A stretch of 64,000 bases of DNA from Plut-88900 sp963668115 (GTDB taxonomy: Bacteria > Chloroflexota > Dehalococcoidia > Plut-88900): positions 248,001 through 312,000 of the forward strand of contig OY764147.1 in assembly GCA_963668115.1 (NCBI GenBank), written 5' to 3'. Positions 1 through 7,377 of the stretch are shown here, one piece after another (the stretch's first letter is position 1; each line of letters opens with the position of its first letter). The position numbers and the translations under genes are program-made. The notes beneath the pieces were generated by a model. It searched no databases. It saw only the letters and a program-made list of their open reading frames with translations, and was not told the DNA's origin.

Positions 1-849
1 ACCCCGGAAAAGGGCGACGAATGGCCCAATATCGAGAGCTGCAACGTTGCGATGAGGAAGGAGCTGGACCTCTACGCCAACATCCGACCCGTGCGCATCC
101 CCAAGGAGGGCATCGACTGGACGTTTTTCCGGGAGAACACGGAGGACATGTACGCTGTGGGGACGATGGGGGTGAACGTGACGGACGACCTGGCGGTAGA
201 CTTCAAAGTGATTACGAGCCCCGGGTCGCGGCGGATAATCGACGCTGCGTTCAGGTATGCGAAGGACAACGGCAAGAACAGCGTAACGGTGGTTACGAAG
301 GCCAACGTGGTAAAGACCACGGACGGCAAATTCCTGGACATGGCCCGGGAAGTGGCAAAGGACTACCCGGACATTGACTGGGAAGGCTGGTACATCGACA
401 TCATGACGGCCAAGCTGATCGACCCGAAGCGTCGGCAGAACTTCCAAGTGCTGGTGCTTCCGAACCTGTACGGCGACATTCTTACGGACGAGGCGGCGGA
501 GATGCAGGGAGGCGTCGGGACGGCGGGGAGCGCGAACGTCGGGGACGAGTATGCGATGTTTGAGGCGATCCACGGGAGCGCGCCGAGGATGGTGAAGACG
601 GGTCGGGCGAAATACGCAGACCCGAGTTCGATGATCAGGGCCGGGGCGATGCTGATGGAGCACATCGGGTACCGGGAACTGGGACAGAAGCTGAACAAGG
701 CCCTGGATGTATGCGGACAGTACGAGCGCCGGCTGGTGATGACGGGTCGGGACACGGGGGCCACGGGCAAGGAGTTCGGGGAATACCTGGTTTCTACGGT
801 GAACGACCCGGACCTGGAAGCGAAGTGGGAGAAGCTGGTCTACGCGTAG
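1..849 (+). CDS. Isocitrate/isopropylmalate dehydrogenase family protein, 3' part
   Basis: The reading frame is open from base 1, so the N-terminus lies outside the window and 282 residues are visible. The family oxidatively decarboxylates isocitrate or 3-isopropylmalate with NAD(P)+. Visible family features are the ENTEDMYA segment, a TKANVVK-like segment with the catalytic Lys, and the metal/cofactor region NLYGDILTDEAAEMQGGVG followed by FEAIHGSAP. Malate dehydrogenase follows 106 bases downstream on the same strand, which favours a TCA-cycle isocitrate dehydrogenase over LeuB, but the two cannot be separated securely from this part alone. Confidence 0.88.
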   Translation, partial: TPEKGDEWPNIESCNVAMRKELDLYANIRPVRIPKEGIDWTFFRENTEDMYAVGTMGVNVTDDLAVDFKVITSPGSRRIIDAAFRYAKDNGKNSVTVVTKANVVKTTDGKFLDMAREVAKDYPDIDWEGWYIDIMTAKLIDPKRRQNFQVLVLPNLYGDILTDEAAEMQGGVGTAGSANVGDEYAMFEAIHGSAPRMVKTGRAKYADPSSMIRAGAMLMEHIGYRELGQKLNKALDVCGQYERRLVMTGRDTGATGKEFGEYLVSTVNDPDLEAKWEKLVYA

Positions 850-955
850 TTGCGGGCGTCGTTCCTGATTGAGAATGAGGAAGAGTAACCTTGGTCAATC
901 GCGCTCTCAGAGATGGGTGCACATCAAACCAGATAGAGAAGGTCGGAAAGGGTAA

Positions 956-1897
956 ATGAGAAAGAAGATAACGGTAGTCGGGGCGGGGAACGTCGGGGCG
1001 ACGACGGCACAGAGACTCCTGGAGAAGGGCTACGCCGACATAGTATTGGTGGACATCATCGAAGGTCTGCCGCAGGGCAAGGCGCTGGACATGCTGCAAG
1101 CGGGCCCGGTGGTCGGATACGACTCGCAGATAGTCGGGACGAACTCATACGAAGAGACTGCGGGCTCGGATATCGTGGTCATCACGGCGGGGATACCGAG
1201 GAAGCCGGGGATGAGTCGGGACGACCTGCTGTTCACGAATATGAAGATAGTCGGGGAGGTTACGCGGAGCGTCGTGGAGCAGTCTCCGGACAGCATCCTG
1301 ATCATAGTGAGCAACCCGCTGGATGCGATGGCACATTTGGCGTTCAGGCGGAGCGGTTTGCCTCGGGAGCGGGTAATAGGGATGGCGGGGATCCTGGATA
1401 CGGCCCGGTTCCGGACGTTTCTGGCGCGGGAGCTGGATGCCTCGGTGGAGGACGTTTCGGCGTATGTGCTCGGGGGTCATGGGGACACGATGGTGCCGCT
1501 GGTGCGGCTGACCACGGTGGCCGGGATACCGATTACCGAACTGCTTTCTGCGGAACGGATTGCAGAGATAGTGCAGCGGACCCAGGACGGGGGCGCCGAG
1601 ATAGTGAAGCTGTTGAAGGCGGGGAGTGCGTTCTACGCCCCTTCGGCGTCAATTGTGCAGATGGTGGATTCGATAGTGCTGGACCAGAAGCGGATTCTGC
1701 CTTGTGCAGCGTTCCTGGAGGGGGAGTTCGGGATTGACGGGCTGTATGTCGGGGTGCCGGTGAAGCTGGGGGCGAAGGGGATAGAGGAGATCGTGGAGGT
1801 GGATCTGGCAGAGGATGAGAAGGCCGGGTTGGACCACTCGGCGGAGGCGGTGAGGCAGCTGGTGGAGACGATGAGGACGCAGGACGCTTCCTTGTAA
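956..1897 (+). CDS. mdh: Malate dehydrogenase (LDH-like type)
   Basis: NAD-dependent oxidation of malate to oxaloacetate in the TCA cycle; 313 residues, normal for LDH-like MDH. The Rossmann motif GAGNVG is at residues 9-14. The substrate-binding arginines of the PRKPGMSRDDLL loop are R82 and R88; Arg at the specificity position favours malate over lactate. D148/R151 and the catalytic His of GGHGDT (H175) are present. An AAAGGG ribosome-binding site precedes the ATG. It follows an isocitrate-dehydrogenase-family gene and is followed by a strong hairpin, so the two probably form one operon. Confidence 0.95.
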   Translation: MRKKITVVGAGNVGATTAQRLLEKGYADIVLVDIIEGLPQGKALDMLQAGPVVGYDSQIVGTNSYEETAGSDIVVITAGIPRKPGMSRDDLLFTNMKIVGEVTRSVVEQSPDSILIIVSNPLDAMAHLAFRRSGLPRERVIGMAGILDTARFRTFLARELDASVEDVSAYVLGGHGDTMVPLVRLTTVAGIPITELLSAERIAEIVQRTQDGGAEIVKLLKAGSAFYAPSASIVQMVDSIVLDQKRILPCAAFLEGEFGIDGLYVGVPVKLGAKGIEEIVEVDLAEDEKAGLDHSAEAVRQLVETMRTQDASL

Positions 1898-1929
1898 CTG
1901 ACCACGGCTTCCTTTAGTAGAGAGTACAT

Positions 1930-1970
1930 AAGCCGCACGAAGGGCCTGGCCTTTCGTGCGGCTTCGTATT
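1930..1970 (+). terminator. Terminator-like hairpin after mdh
   Basis: A long inverted repeat starts with AAGCCGCACGAA at 1930 and closes with TTTCGTGCGGCTT ending at 1964, with a GC-rich loop and a short T-containing tail (CGTATTT). It lies 33 bases after the mdh stop. The T-tract is weak, so it may also act simply as an mRNA 3' stabiliser. Confidence 0.7.
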
Positions 1971-2021
1971 TGGGAGGCGCCTCCAGGGCTTCAAGTGGGT
2001 GAGTGGATAGAGGGGTGCTGG

Positions 2022-2076
2022 AGATTCACGCCACAGGCGCATCTTCGACCTCGCGGGGCATCGGAATGGGAATAGA
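2022..2076. repeat. Dispersed repeat, GGATTC...TCGGAATG family, degenerate copy
   Basis: GAGATTCACGCCACAGGCG continues into CGCGGGGCATCGGAATGGGA. Close copies occur at 5223-5255, 38220-38290 and 38330-38380. It lies between mdh and the converging PfkB gene and is not coding. Confidence 0.6.
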
Positions 2077-2085
2077 AAGATGGTG

Positions 2086-3018
2086 TCAGGAGGGGAAGTG
2101 GGATGTGAGGCGGGACTGGAACTCTTGGGGGGTGAAGGTGTATTCCTGGGTGCCCTGGACTTCGATGGCGAAGGAGGCGCAGGTTGTGCCAATGCGGCAG
2201 GCCCTCTCCAGGGTCCGGCCATTGACGAGACCCTTGATGAGGCCGCCGCGGTAGGCGTCTCCGGCGCCGGTGGGGTCGACGAGGGTGTCGGGGCGGGGGA
2301 TGGCGGGGACGTGGGTCTCGCCTTCGTCGGTGACGATGACGGAGCCGTGCTCGCCCTTGGTGGTGATGATGGCGTCGGTGAGGCGGAGGAGGGCGTGGTC
2401 CGACAAGCCAGTTATCTCCTTGATCAGGGCCAACTCGTAATCGTTGGCAATCAGAATATGGCAGCCTCTAATGGCATTGGCCAGGGAGCCGGAGTCCCAT
2501 AAGGGCAGCGACTGGCCGGGGTCGAAGATGAACCTGATGTCCAGGGAGCGGAACTGCTGTGAATAGCTGACCATATCATCGAGGTTGCCGGGGCCGATGA
2601 TGGCGATGGAATCACCGGCGCGGGCGTTTCCGACGGGGAGGGGGGAGGGGTGTTTCATGGCGCCCGGGTTGAAGGCTGTGATCTGGTTGTCGGCCATGTC
2701 GGTGATAATGTGGGCGCAGGCGGTGGCTTCCTCCTCCACGATATGGATGGCATTGCGGTCTATGCCCTTCGAGTCGAACCACTGGAAGTAGGGCTGGTAG
2801 TCCCGGCCGATGGAGGCGACGATGGTAGGGTCTTCGCCGAGGAGCCGGAGGGCGTAAGCGATGTTGCCGGCGGTGCCGCCGGGCCTTTCGACGATGCCGC
2901 TGACGGTGAAGCTGATGTTAATCACGTGGAGCTTGTCGGGCATGATGTGGTCGGCGAAACGGCCCGGGAAGTCCATGATGCGGTCGTAGGCGAGGGAGCC
3001 GGAGACGAAGATCTTCAT
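2086..3018 (-). CDS. PfkB-family carbohydrate/nucleoside kinase
   Basis: ATP-dependent kinase of the ribokinase/PfkB family, 310 residues. Both signatures are visible: the glycine-rich GGTAGNIA at residues 47-54 and DPTGAGDAYRGG at 248-259, whose D254 is the expected catalytic base. The substrate cannot be read from sequence; the overall pattern resembles adenosine-kinase-like members. It starts 7 bases after the stop of the upstream LLM oxidoreductase on the same strand and probably shares its transcript. Confidence 0.88.
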   Translation of the reverse strand: MKIFVSGSLAYDRIMDFPGRFADHIMPDKLHVINISFTVSGIVERPGGTAGNIAYALRLLGEDPTIVASIGRDYQPYFQWFDSKGIDRNAIHIVEEEATACAHIITDMADNQITAFNPGAMKHPSPLPVGNARAGDSIAIIGPGNLDDMVSYSQQFRSLDIRFIFDPGQSLPLWDSGSLANAIRGCHILIANDYELALIKEITGLSDHALLRLTDAIITTKGEHGSVIVTDEGETHVPAIPRPDTLVDPTGAGDAYRGGLIKGLVNGRTLERACRIGTTCASFAIEVQGTQEYTFTPQEFQSRLTSHFPS

Positions 3019-3025
3019 GACAGAA

Positions 3026-4177
3026 TCAGGAGGCGGGGACGGGTTGGGGGGCGGCTTTCTTGAAGCGGGGCATGACTTTTTCGGCGAAGAGCTGGATGCT
3101 GCGCATAACCTTGGAGTGGGGGATGTAGGGCATGGCCATGTAGGTCATAAGCTCCCGGAGGCCGATGCTCTCCTGAAGCTCCTCCAGCTTTTCGATGACG
3201 TGCTCGGGGGAGCCGATGAGGAGATTGCGGTCAAAGAGGAGGTCCCAGTCGAGGGTCATGTCGGGGCGGACTTCTTCGCCGGGGTTCATGAAGTTGTTGA
3301 GGGGGCGCCGGTTCTGGGTCCAGCGGAAGGTCATCAGAACACCAGCCTCGGCATCGCGGCGGGCCTCTTCCATGGTGGGTGCGACGTAGGTGGTGCGCAT
3401 GAGGGCGATGTCCTCACCGGAGGCGAAGGTGCGGCCCTCGGCGCGGGAGCGGGTGTCGGCGTATAGCCGGAACTTCTTCTTGAGGAGGGCAGGGGTAGGC
3501 TGCCAGTTGATGACCTTCATGCCGCGCTCGGCGGCGAATTGGATGGAGCGGTCGGTGTCGGTGACCTGCCAGAGGGGCGGGTGGGGCTTCTGGTAGGGTT
3601 TGGGAATCATTTGCAGTTTGGTCACGAGGTCGCCCTCAGACCAGCGGGGATCGGGGGGGCTGAGGGGGTGGCTCCAACGGATGCCGGGGGCGGGAAAGGT
3701 GTAGTTGGGACCTTGGTGGGAGAAGTATTCGTTGGTCCAGGAGTTGATTAGGATGTCGAGGGTCTCTTCGAAAAGCTCACGGTTGGCGTCGGGGTTTGAG
3801 GGGTCGGACTTGGGGTGGAAGGCGGAGCCCTCCCGGGAGCGGACGCCCCGGCCGACGGCGACGTCGATGCGACCCTTCGTCATCTGGTCGAGCATGGCGA
3901 TGTCCTCGGCGAGGCGGATGGGGTGCCAGTAGGGGAGGAGGTTGGCGCCCTGGCCGAGGCGGATGCGGGAGGTGCGGCAGGCGAGGTCGGCGCACATGAG
4001 GACGGGGTTGGGAAGCTGGTCCATGCCCTCGGGGCCCATGTGGTGCTCGCCGACCCAGGCGGAGTGGAAACCGGCCTGCTCGCAGAGGACGACCTCTTCG
4101 CGGAGGTCGTCGATTAGCTGGTGGTAGGGTCGGTGTCCGTTGGGGTCAACGCGGGTGTCGAAGTAGCCGAATTTCAT
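3026..4177 (-). CDS. LLM class flavin-dependent oxidoreductase (copy 1)
   Basis: Luciferase-like TIM-barrel monooxygenase, 383 residues from MKFGYFDTRVD. A longer frame runs upstream to 4237, but the family N-terminus begins at this Met. Visible family features are AGFHSAWVGEHH, RLGQGANLLPYWHPIRLAEDIAMLD, and GRIDVAVGRGV. These enzymes use reduced FMN (or F420) and often O2 to oxidise aldehydes, ketones or sulfonates; the substrate here is unknown. It is the first of three LLM enzymes in the window and is followed at 7 bases by a PfkB kinase. Confidence 0.9.
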   Translation of the reverse strand: MKFGYFDTRVDPNGHRPYHQLIDDLREEVVLCEQAGFHSAWVGEHHMGPEGMDQLPNPVLMCADLACRTSRIRLGQGANLLPYWHPIRLAEDIAMLDQMTKGRIDVAVGRGVRSREGSAFHPKSDPSNPDANRELFEETLDILINSWTNEYFSHQGPNYTFPAPGIRWSHPLSPPDPRWSEGDLVTKLQMIPKPYQKPHPPLWQVTDTDRSIQFAAERGMKVINWQPTPALLKKKFRLYADTRSRAEGRTFASGEDIALMRTTYVAPTMEEARRDAEAGVLMTFRWTQNRRPLNNFMNPGEEVRPDMTLDWDLLFDRNLLIGSPEHVIEKLEELQESIGLRELMTYMAMPYIPHSKVMRSIQLFAEKVMPRFKKAAPQPVPAS

Positions 4178-4205
4178 GGTGTGTGGAGTATAGCAGAGGT
4201 GGGCG

Positions 4206-5126
4206 CTATAGCTCTTCAGAGAAGTAGTTTTCGTCAAGGGACTGGATTTTGTAGGTATACGTTGTGATAACTCCGACGTCGTGGTTGAGCATCAGTTTTG
4301 CTAACTCCGGGCCATCAATTAGACGGATGAACTTGTTGCCGGCAGAGATGGTTTTGGCGGTCTGAATGGCGCTGTTGCTAAAGGTGGAAGTGGTGACGAA
4401 TACACCCTTACTCGCTCCTTTGGCATCCAGGCTGCCTGAGAAGTTGCGGATTTCGGGATCGCCGATTTGGTTTTGCCATCGCTTAGCTTGGATATAGACC
4501 TTTTCTAGGCCCAAGGCGTCTTGGTCGATTATGCCATCTATACCGCCGTCTCGACTTCTGCCGACTGCCTGTCCTTTTCCGTAGCCCATCTTCTCAAGCA
4601 AGTCAATGACTAACCGCTCGAATGCATCCGGTAAAATTCGAGAAATGCTATCCAGTAGATCATAGGCTAGTTGGTCTTGCAGTTGACGATAGCCGCTATC
4701 GATTCTGTCCTGAGGTGATATATCGCTATCATTCAGTGCACTGGGGAGGCTTGGTGGGGTGGAAGAAATGGCTGAGGGGTATTCTGTTCTCCCAGATTCT
4801 TGGCGTGGTGCCACATTTTTTACCTCGGCAATTGTGATAGGGCCGATATGCTCACTAAGATACTCACGGCCCGCAGTAGTGATTTGGTAACGCCCCCTAG
4901 AGGGCGTATCGAGCAAATTCGAGTTCCTTAATATGAAAATGACCCAAGCTACATTCTTCTCAAATCGCGATGCCCCTGCTGGAGTAGTTTCCCGTAGATC
5001 TTCTTGAGTCAACGAAAGCCGGTTAGCAACCATTTCTACATAGGCTTTAGCAGGTAAAGCCCTCTTTGCCTCTAGAGCTATTTCTAAGATAGGTCTAGGT
5101 AAATCGCCTTGGGACGGTATGGCCAT
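4206..5126 (-). CDS. Mrr-like restriction endonuclease (orphan)
   Basis: 306 residues from MAIPSQGDLPRP (an upstream Met at 5162 is less likely). Residues about 10-110 look like the winged-helix Mrr N-terminal domain. The C-terminal part carries the PD-(D/E)XK-type Mrr catalytic pattern: FERLVIDLLEKMGYG, then GGIDGIIDQD and IQAKRW. Mrr-type enzymes cut modified DNA or act as stress nucleases. There is no adjacent methyltransferase or specificity gene. The base composition is clearly more A+T-rich than the flanking genes, which suggests horizontal acquisition. Confidence 0.85.
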   Translation of the reverse strand: MAIPSQGDLPRPILEIALEAKRALPAKAYVEMVANRLSLTQEDLRETTPAGASRFEKNVAWVIFILRNSNLLDTPSRGRYQITTAGREYLSEHIGPITIAEVKNVAPRQESGRTEYPSAISSTPPSLPSALNDSDISPQDRIDSGYRQLQDQLAYDLLDSISRILPDAFERLVIDLLEKMGYGKGQAVGRSRDGGIDGIIDQDALGLEKVYIQAKRWQNQIGDPEIRNFSGSLDAKGASKGVFVTTSTFSNSAIQTAKTISAGNKFIRLIDGPELAKLMLNHDVGVITTYTYKIQSLDENYFSEEL

Positions 5127-5222
5127 GTCGCATTCTCCTAACCTTGGCGAGGCTAGAGGCAATCGTACTTGGCGTTGAGTTTGGGTTCAAGGGGGGAATG
5201 AGGGGTGAGTTGTGGGCGGGCG

Positions 5223-5256
5223 CTTGAGATTCCTCGCGGGGCATCGGAATGGGAGG
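5223..5256. repeat. Dispersed repeat, degenerate copy
   Basis: GAGATTCCTCGCGGGGCATCGGAATGGGA-type sequence, matching the copies at 2022-2076 and 15335-15370. It sits in the 5127-5349 gap between the divergent mrr-like and LLM genes. I see no clear promoter in the rest of that gap. Confidence 0.55.
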
Positions 5257-5349
5257 GGGAGGGGGTGGCGTTGACATGGGATTAAGGGGGTTGATAGGGT
5301 AGCGCGGCCCCGGCCCGGGGAAGGGGCGATGAAAGAGAGGAAACAGTAG

Positions 5350-6384
5350 ATGAGATTCGACTTTAGTGTGGGGATGGGGCGGACTTTGACGCTGGACGAG
5401 GTGGCGACGCATGCACAGGTGGCGGAGGAGTGCGGGTTCAAGCAGATGACGCTGATAGATTCGCAGAACCTGTGTCGGGACGTGTATTCGATGATGACGG
5501 TGGCGGCGGTGAACACGCATAGGATCCACATCGGGCACGGGGTGACTAATCCCTTCACTCGGCACCCATCGGTGACTGCTAATGGGACGGCTACGATCAA
5601 TGAACTGTCCGGGGGTCGGGCGTTTTTGGGGATCGGGGCGGGGTTCAGTTCGGTGATGACGATGGGGATGAAGGCGCGGTCGATGGAGGAGTTTCGGAAC
5701 GTAATCGAGTTCTTCAAGGGGTACACGGCGGGGAAAGAGGTGGAGTACGACGGGGCGCTGATGCACTCGGAGTGGAGCCGGAGACAGATCCCGGTGTACA
5801 TGGCGACGGTCGGGCCGAGGTCGCTGCGGATGACGGGGGAGCTGGCGGAGGGGGCGATCATGATAGGGGTGAACCCGACGATCCTGAAGTGGAGCCTGGA
5901 GGTGATGGAGAAGGGGGCGGAGAAGGCGGGTCGGTCATTGGACGACATCGACAAGTGGGCGCGGACGATGATCTACGTTGCGCCTTCCAAGGAGGCGGCA
6001 CGTCGGGAGGTGGCGTCTTACGCGGCGACGTGTGCGTGCGAGATGTACAGGTCGTTATTGAGGCGGGAGACGCCGGAAGTGGAGGACCTGCGTAACCGGA
6101 TGGAGGAGGTGCAGCCGGGAATAGTTGAGGAGATCAAGGCGGTGTACGACGCGTTCGAGCCGTACGAGCACGAGCGGACGGATGCGACTCACTCCGCGGC
6201 GGTGTCGCAGAGGGTGATAGACACGTTCATGCTGACGGGGACGCCGGACGATATCGGGGAGGAGATCGAGAAGCTGCACCCGCTGGGGATAGACAACGTG
6301 TCGACGGTGCTGTTTTCGATTATCGACAAGAAGGGGATGATGCGGGAGATTTCCGATAAGGTGATGCCTTACTTCAGGAATTGA
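5350..6384 (+). CDS. LLM class flavin/F420-dependent oxidoreductase (copy 2)
   Basis: 344-residue luciferase-like barrel beginning MRFDFSVGMG, with GHGVTNPFTRHPSVTANGTA and GRAFLGIGAG-type segments shared with methylenetetrahydromethanopterin-reductase-like members of the family. It therefore could use F420 or FMN; the substrate is unknown. It is only distantly related to the copies at 3026-4177 and 14277-15212, so it is not a recent duplicate. A GAAAGAGAGGAAAC stretch upstream can act as the ribosome-binding site. It is transcribed alone, towards element E1. Confidence 0.88.
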   Translation: MRFDFSVGMGRTLTLDEVATHAQVAEECGFKQMTLIDSQNLCRDVYSMMTVAAVNTHRIHIGHGVTNPFTRHPSVTANGTATINELSGGRAFLGIGAGFSSVMTMGMKARSMEEFRNVIEFFKGYTAGKEVEYDGALMHSEWSRRQIPVYMATVGPRSLRMTGELAEGAIMIGVNPTILKWSLEVMEKGAEKAGRSLDDIDKWARTMIYVAPSKEAARREVASYAATCACEMYRSLLRRETPEVEDLRNRMEEVQPGIVEEIKAVYDAFEPYEHERTDATHSAAVSQRVIDTFMLTGTPDDIGEEIEKLHPLGIDNVSTVLFSIIDKKGMMREISDKVMPYFRN

Positions 6385-6417
6385 GGTGCAACGGCCTGAC
6401 CTTCGAGGGCGACCACC

Positions 6418-6480
6418 CCGCCGCGGGATGGATTCCCCCCCGACTTCTCGGGGGCAGGCTCTACTCGGGAATGACGGAGG
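6418..6480. repeat. Dispersed repeat, GGATGGATTC...TCGGGAATGACG family
   Basis: GGGATGGATTCCCCCCCGAC is followed by CTCGGGAATGACGG, with an internal duplication of the CTCGGG segment. It is one of about a dozen copies in the intergenic gaps of this window. Confidence 0.65.
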
Positions 6481-6512
6481 GAGGGGGGCGGTTAACGGGT
6501 GATTGTCTCGCT

Positions 6513-7227
6513 AGATTCAGTTGTGGGGGTGGGGGCGGGGTTTTGGGGTGGTTGGCGGGTCCTTTCTCCGGTTGAACTTAGGAGGGGTTGAGGGTGTTGA
6601 GGGGGAGTGCCAGCGCCCCCTCTGCGGCGGTTGCCGGGGCGTCGGGGGCCGGAGCGTGGGAAATTGCCAGGGCCTTGGTACAGGCAATCGTCGCACCGCC
6701 GGTTAGGGCAGTGCGGAAAAAATACATCCGCGCCAAGGCGCGGGCATCCACAGCGGAGGGGGTAGCTCGCAGTTGGGTTAGCTGTGGGTCTTCATCTGCG
6801 GCGAGCCTGGGCAGGCATCCACGGCGGAGGGTGGCACTCGCGGGGGTTAGCCGTGGGAACATCTGCAGCGAGTCAAAACAGGCATCCATCCGCACGCCTC
6901 GTGGGGCGCAGGTGGGGTCCTTCCGCGCCGGGGCGCGGGCATCCACGGTCCGGGGGAGGCGCAAGGGTACTTGCTTCTCCGGGATGACGCCGGACGGGGT
7001 TAGTCGAGAGGGGGCGCTGGGCTTGGTTGTCTTCCCATGAGGGAAGGGTGAAGGGCCAGGGGACACGGTAGTGGGCTGAGGAAAGGGTGAGGGGAGGAGG
7101 CGCGTGTCGGTGGCCGGTCGGTCCCATTCCGACCGGGTGCGACGGGCCAGTATGCAGGCCGTGCGACTCATGGGACTCCTTTAGTTCACCTTTTCCAGTG
7201 TTGGACCGGACGTACGACATCCGGTCT
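6513..7227 (-). ncRNA. Candidate structured RNA, element E1
   Basis: Non-coding region of about 0.7 kb read leftward from the promoter at 7234-7262. In transcript order it has a GACCGGA/TCCGGTC palindrome at the start, an AAAGGAG box, and hairpins GGCC...GGCC (7145-7160) and CCGGTCGG/CCGACCGG (7114-7136). A GTGTCCCC...CCCTTCCCTC motif resembles one in E2 and E3. Two tandem pseudoknot-like units are flanked by CCGCGCC/GGCGCGG hairpins, and an A/C-rich tail with CCCCCACAACTGAA matches E2 and E3. The 3' GAACTTAGGAG (+ strand, 6574-6584) can pair with the 5' AAGGAG region. A 197-codon frame (6578-7171) starts 4 bases after the AAGGAG box, but it is Pro-rich, resembles no family I know, and compensatory changes argue for RNA. 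Confidence 0.55.
6743..6880 (-). repeat. Two tandem ~70-nt pseudoknot-like units in E1
   Basis: Units at 6743-6813 and 6814-6880 share GGCATCCAC(A/G)GCGGAGGG. On the + strand CCACAGC (6748-6754) pairs with GCTGTGG (6781-6787), and in unit 2 CCACGGC (6819-6825) pairs with GCCGTGG (6850-6856). Interleaved with these, CTCGC (6766, 6837) pairs with GCGAG (6801, 6868), flanked by G/C in unit 1 and A/T in unit 2. Pair-preserving substitutions in both interleaved stems suggest an H-type pseudoknot. CCGCGCC-NN-GGCGCGG hairpins followed by GCATCCAC occur on both sides (6728-6743, 6923-6938). Confidence 0.6.
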
Positions 7228-7262
7228 GGGGGAATGATAGCGTGCATATTTGTTTGAGTCAA
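7204..7262 (-). promoter_or_regulatory. E1 promoter and start-site palindrome
   Basis: On the - strand TTGACT (7257-7262), a 17-nt spacer and TATCAT (7234-7239) form a strong sigma-70-type promoter. The inverted repeat GACCGGA/TCCGGTC (7204-7210 and 7220-7226) lies at the predicted transcription start, an operator-like position. E2 and E3 have the same promoter layout. Confidence 0.75.
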
Positions 7263-7327
7263 GCGTTCAGGCGGGGCAATTTTCGATGTGAGGTTCCCAG
7301 GGGGGAGGGTGCGGGACTCCCCACGTC

Positions 7328-7362
7328 CGGGGATGGATTCACGACTACTCGGGAATGACGGA
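7328..7362. repeat. Dispersed repeat, GGATGGATTC...TCGGGAATGACG family
   Basis: GGGGATGGATTCACGACTAC followed by TCGGGAATGACGG, directly downstream of the sdhE stop (the gene is on the opposite strand). It is a clean copy of the family. Confidence 0.7.
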
Positions 7363-7377
7363 AGGAAAGGGCGGGAG

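Noticed and set aside
2086..3063. Several long + strand frames over the PfkB and LLM genes
   Set aside because: They are shadows of G+C-rich genes on the other strand, with Gly/Val/Asp-rich translations and no motifs.
6578..7171. 197-codon open frame on the - strand inside E1, with AAGGAG 4 bases before its ATG
   Set aside because: The sequence is Pro/Arg-rich and unlike any family I know; tandem units inside show changes that preserve RNA pairing; E2 and E3 have no equivalent frame. I keep it only as a possible leader peptide start.
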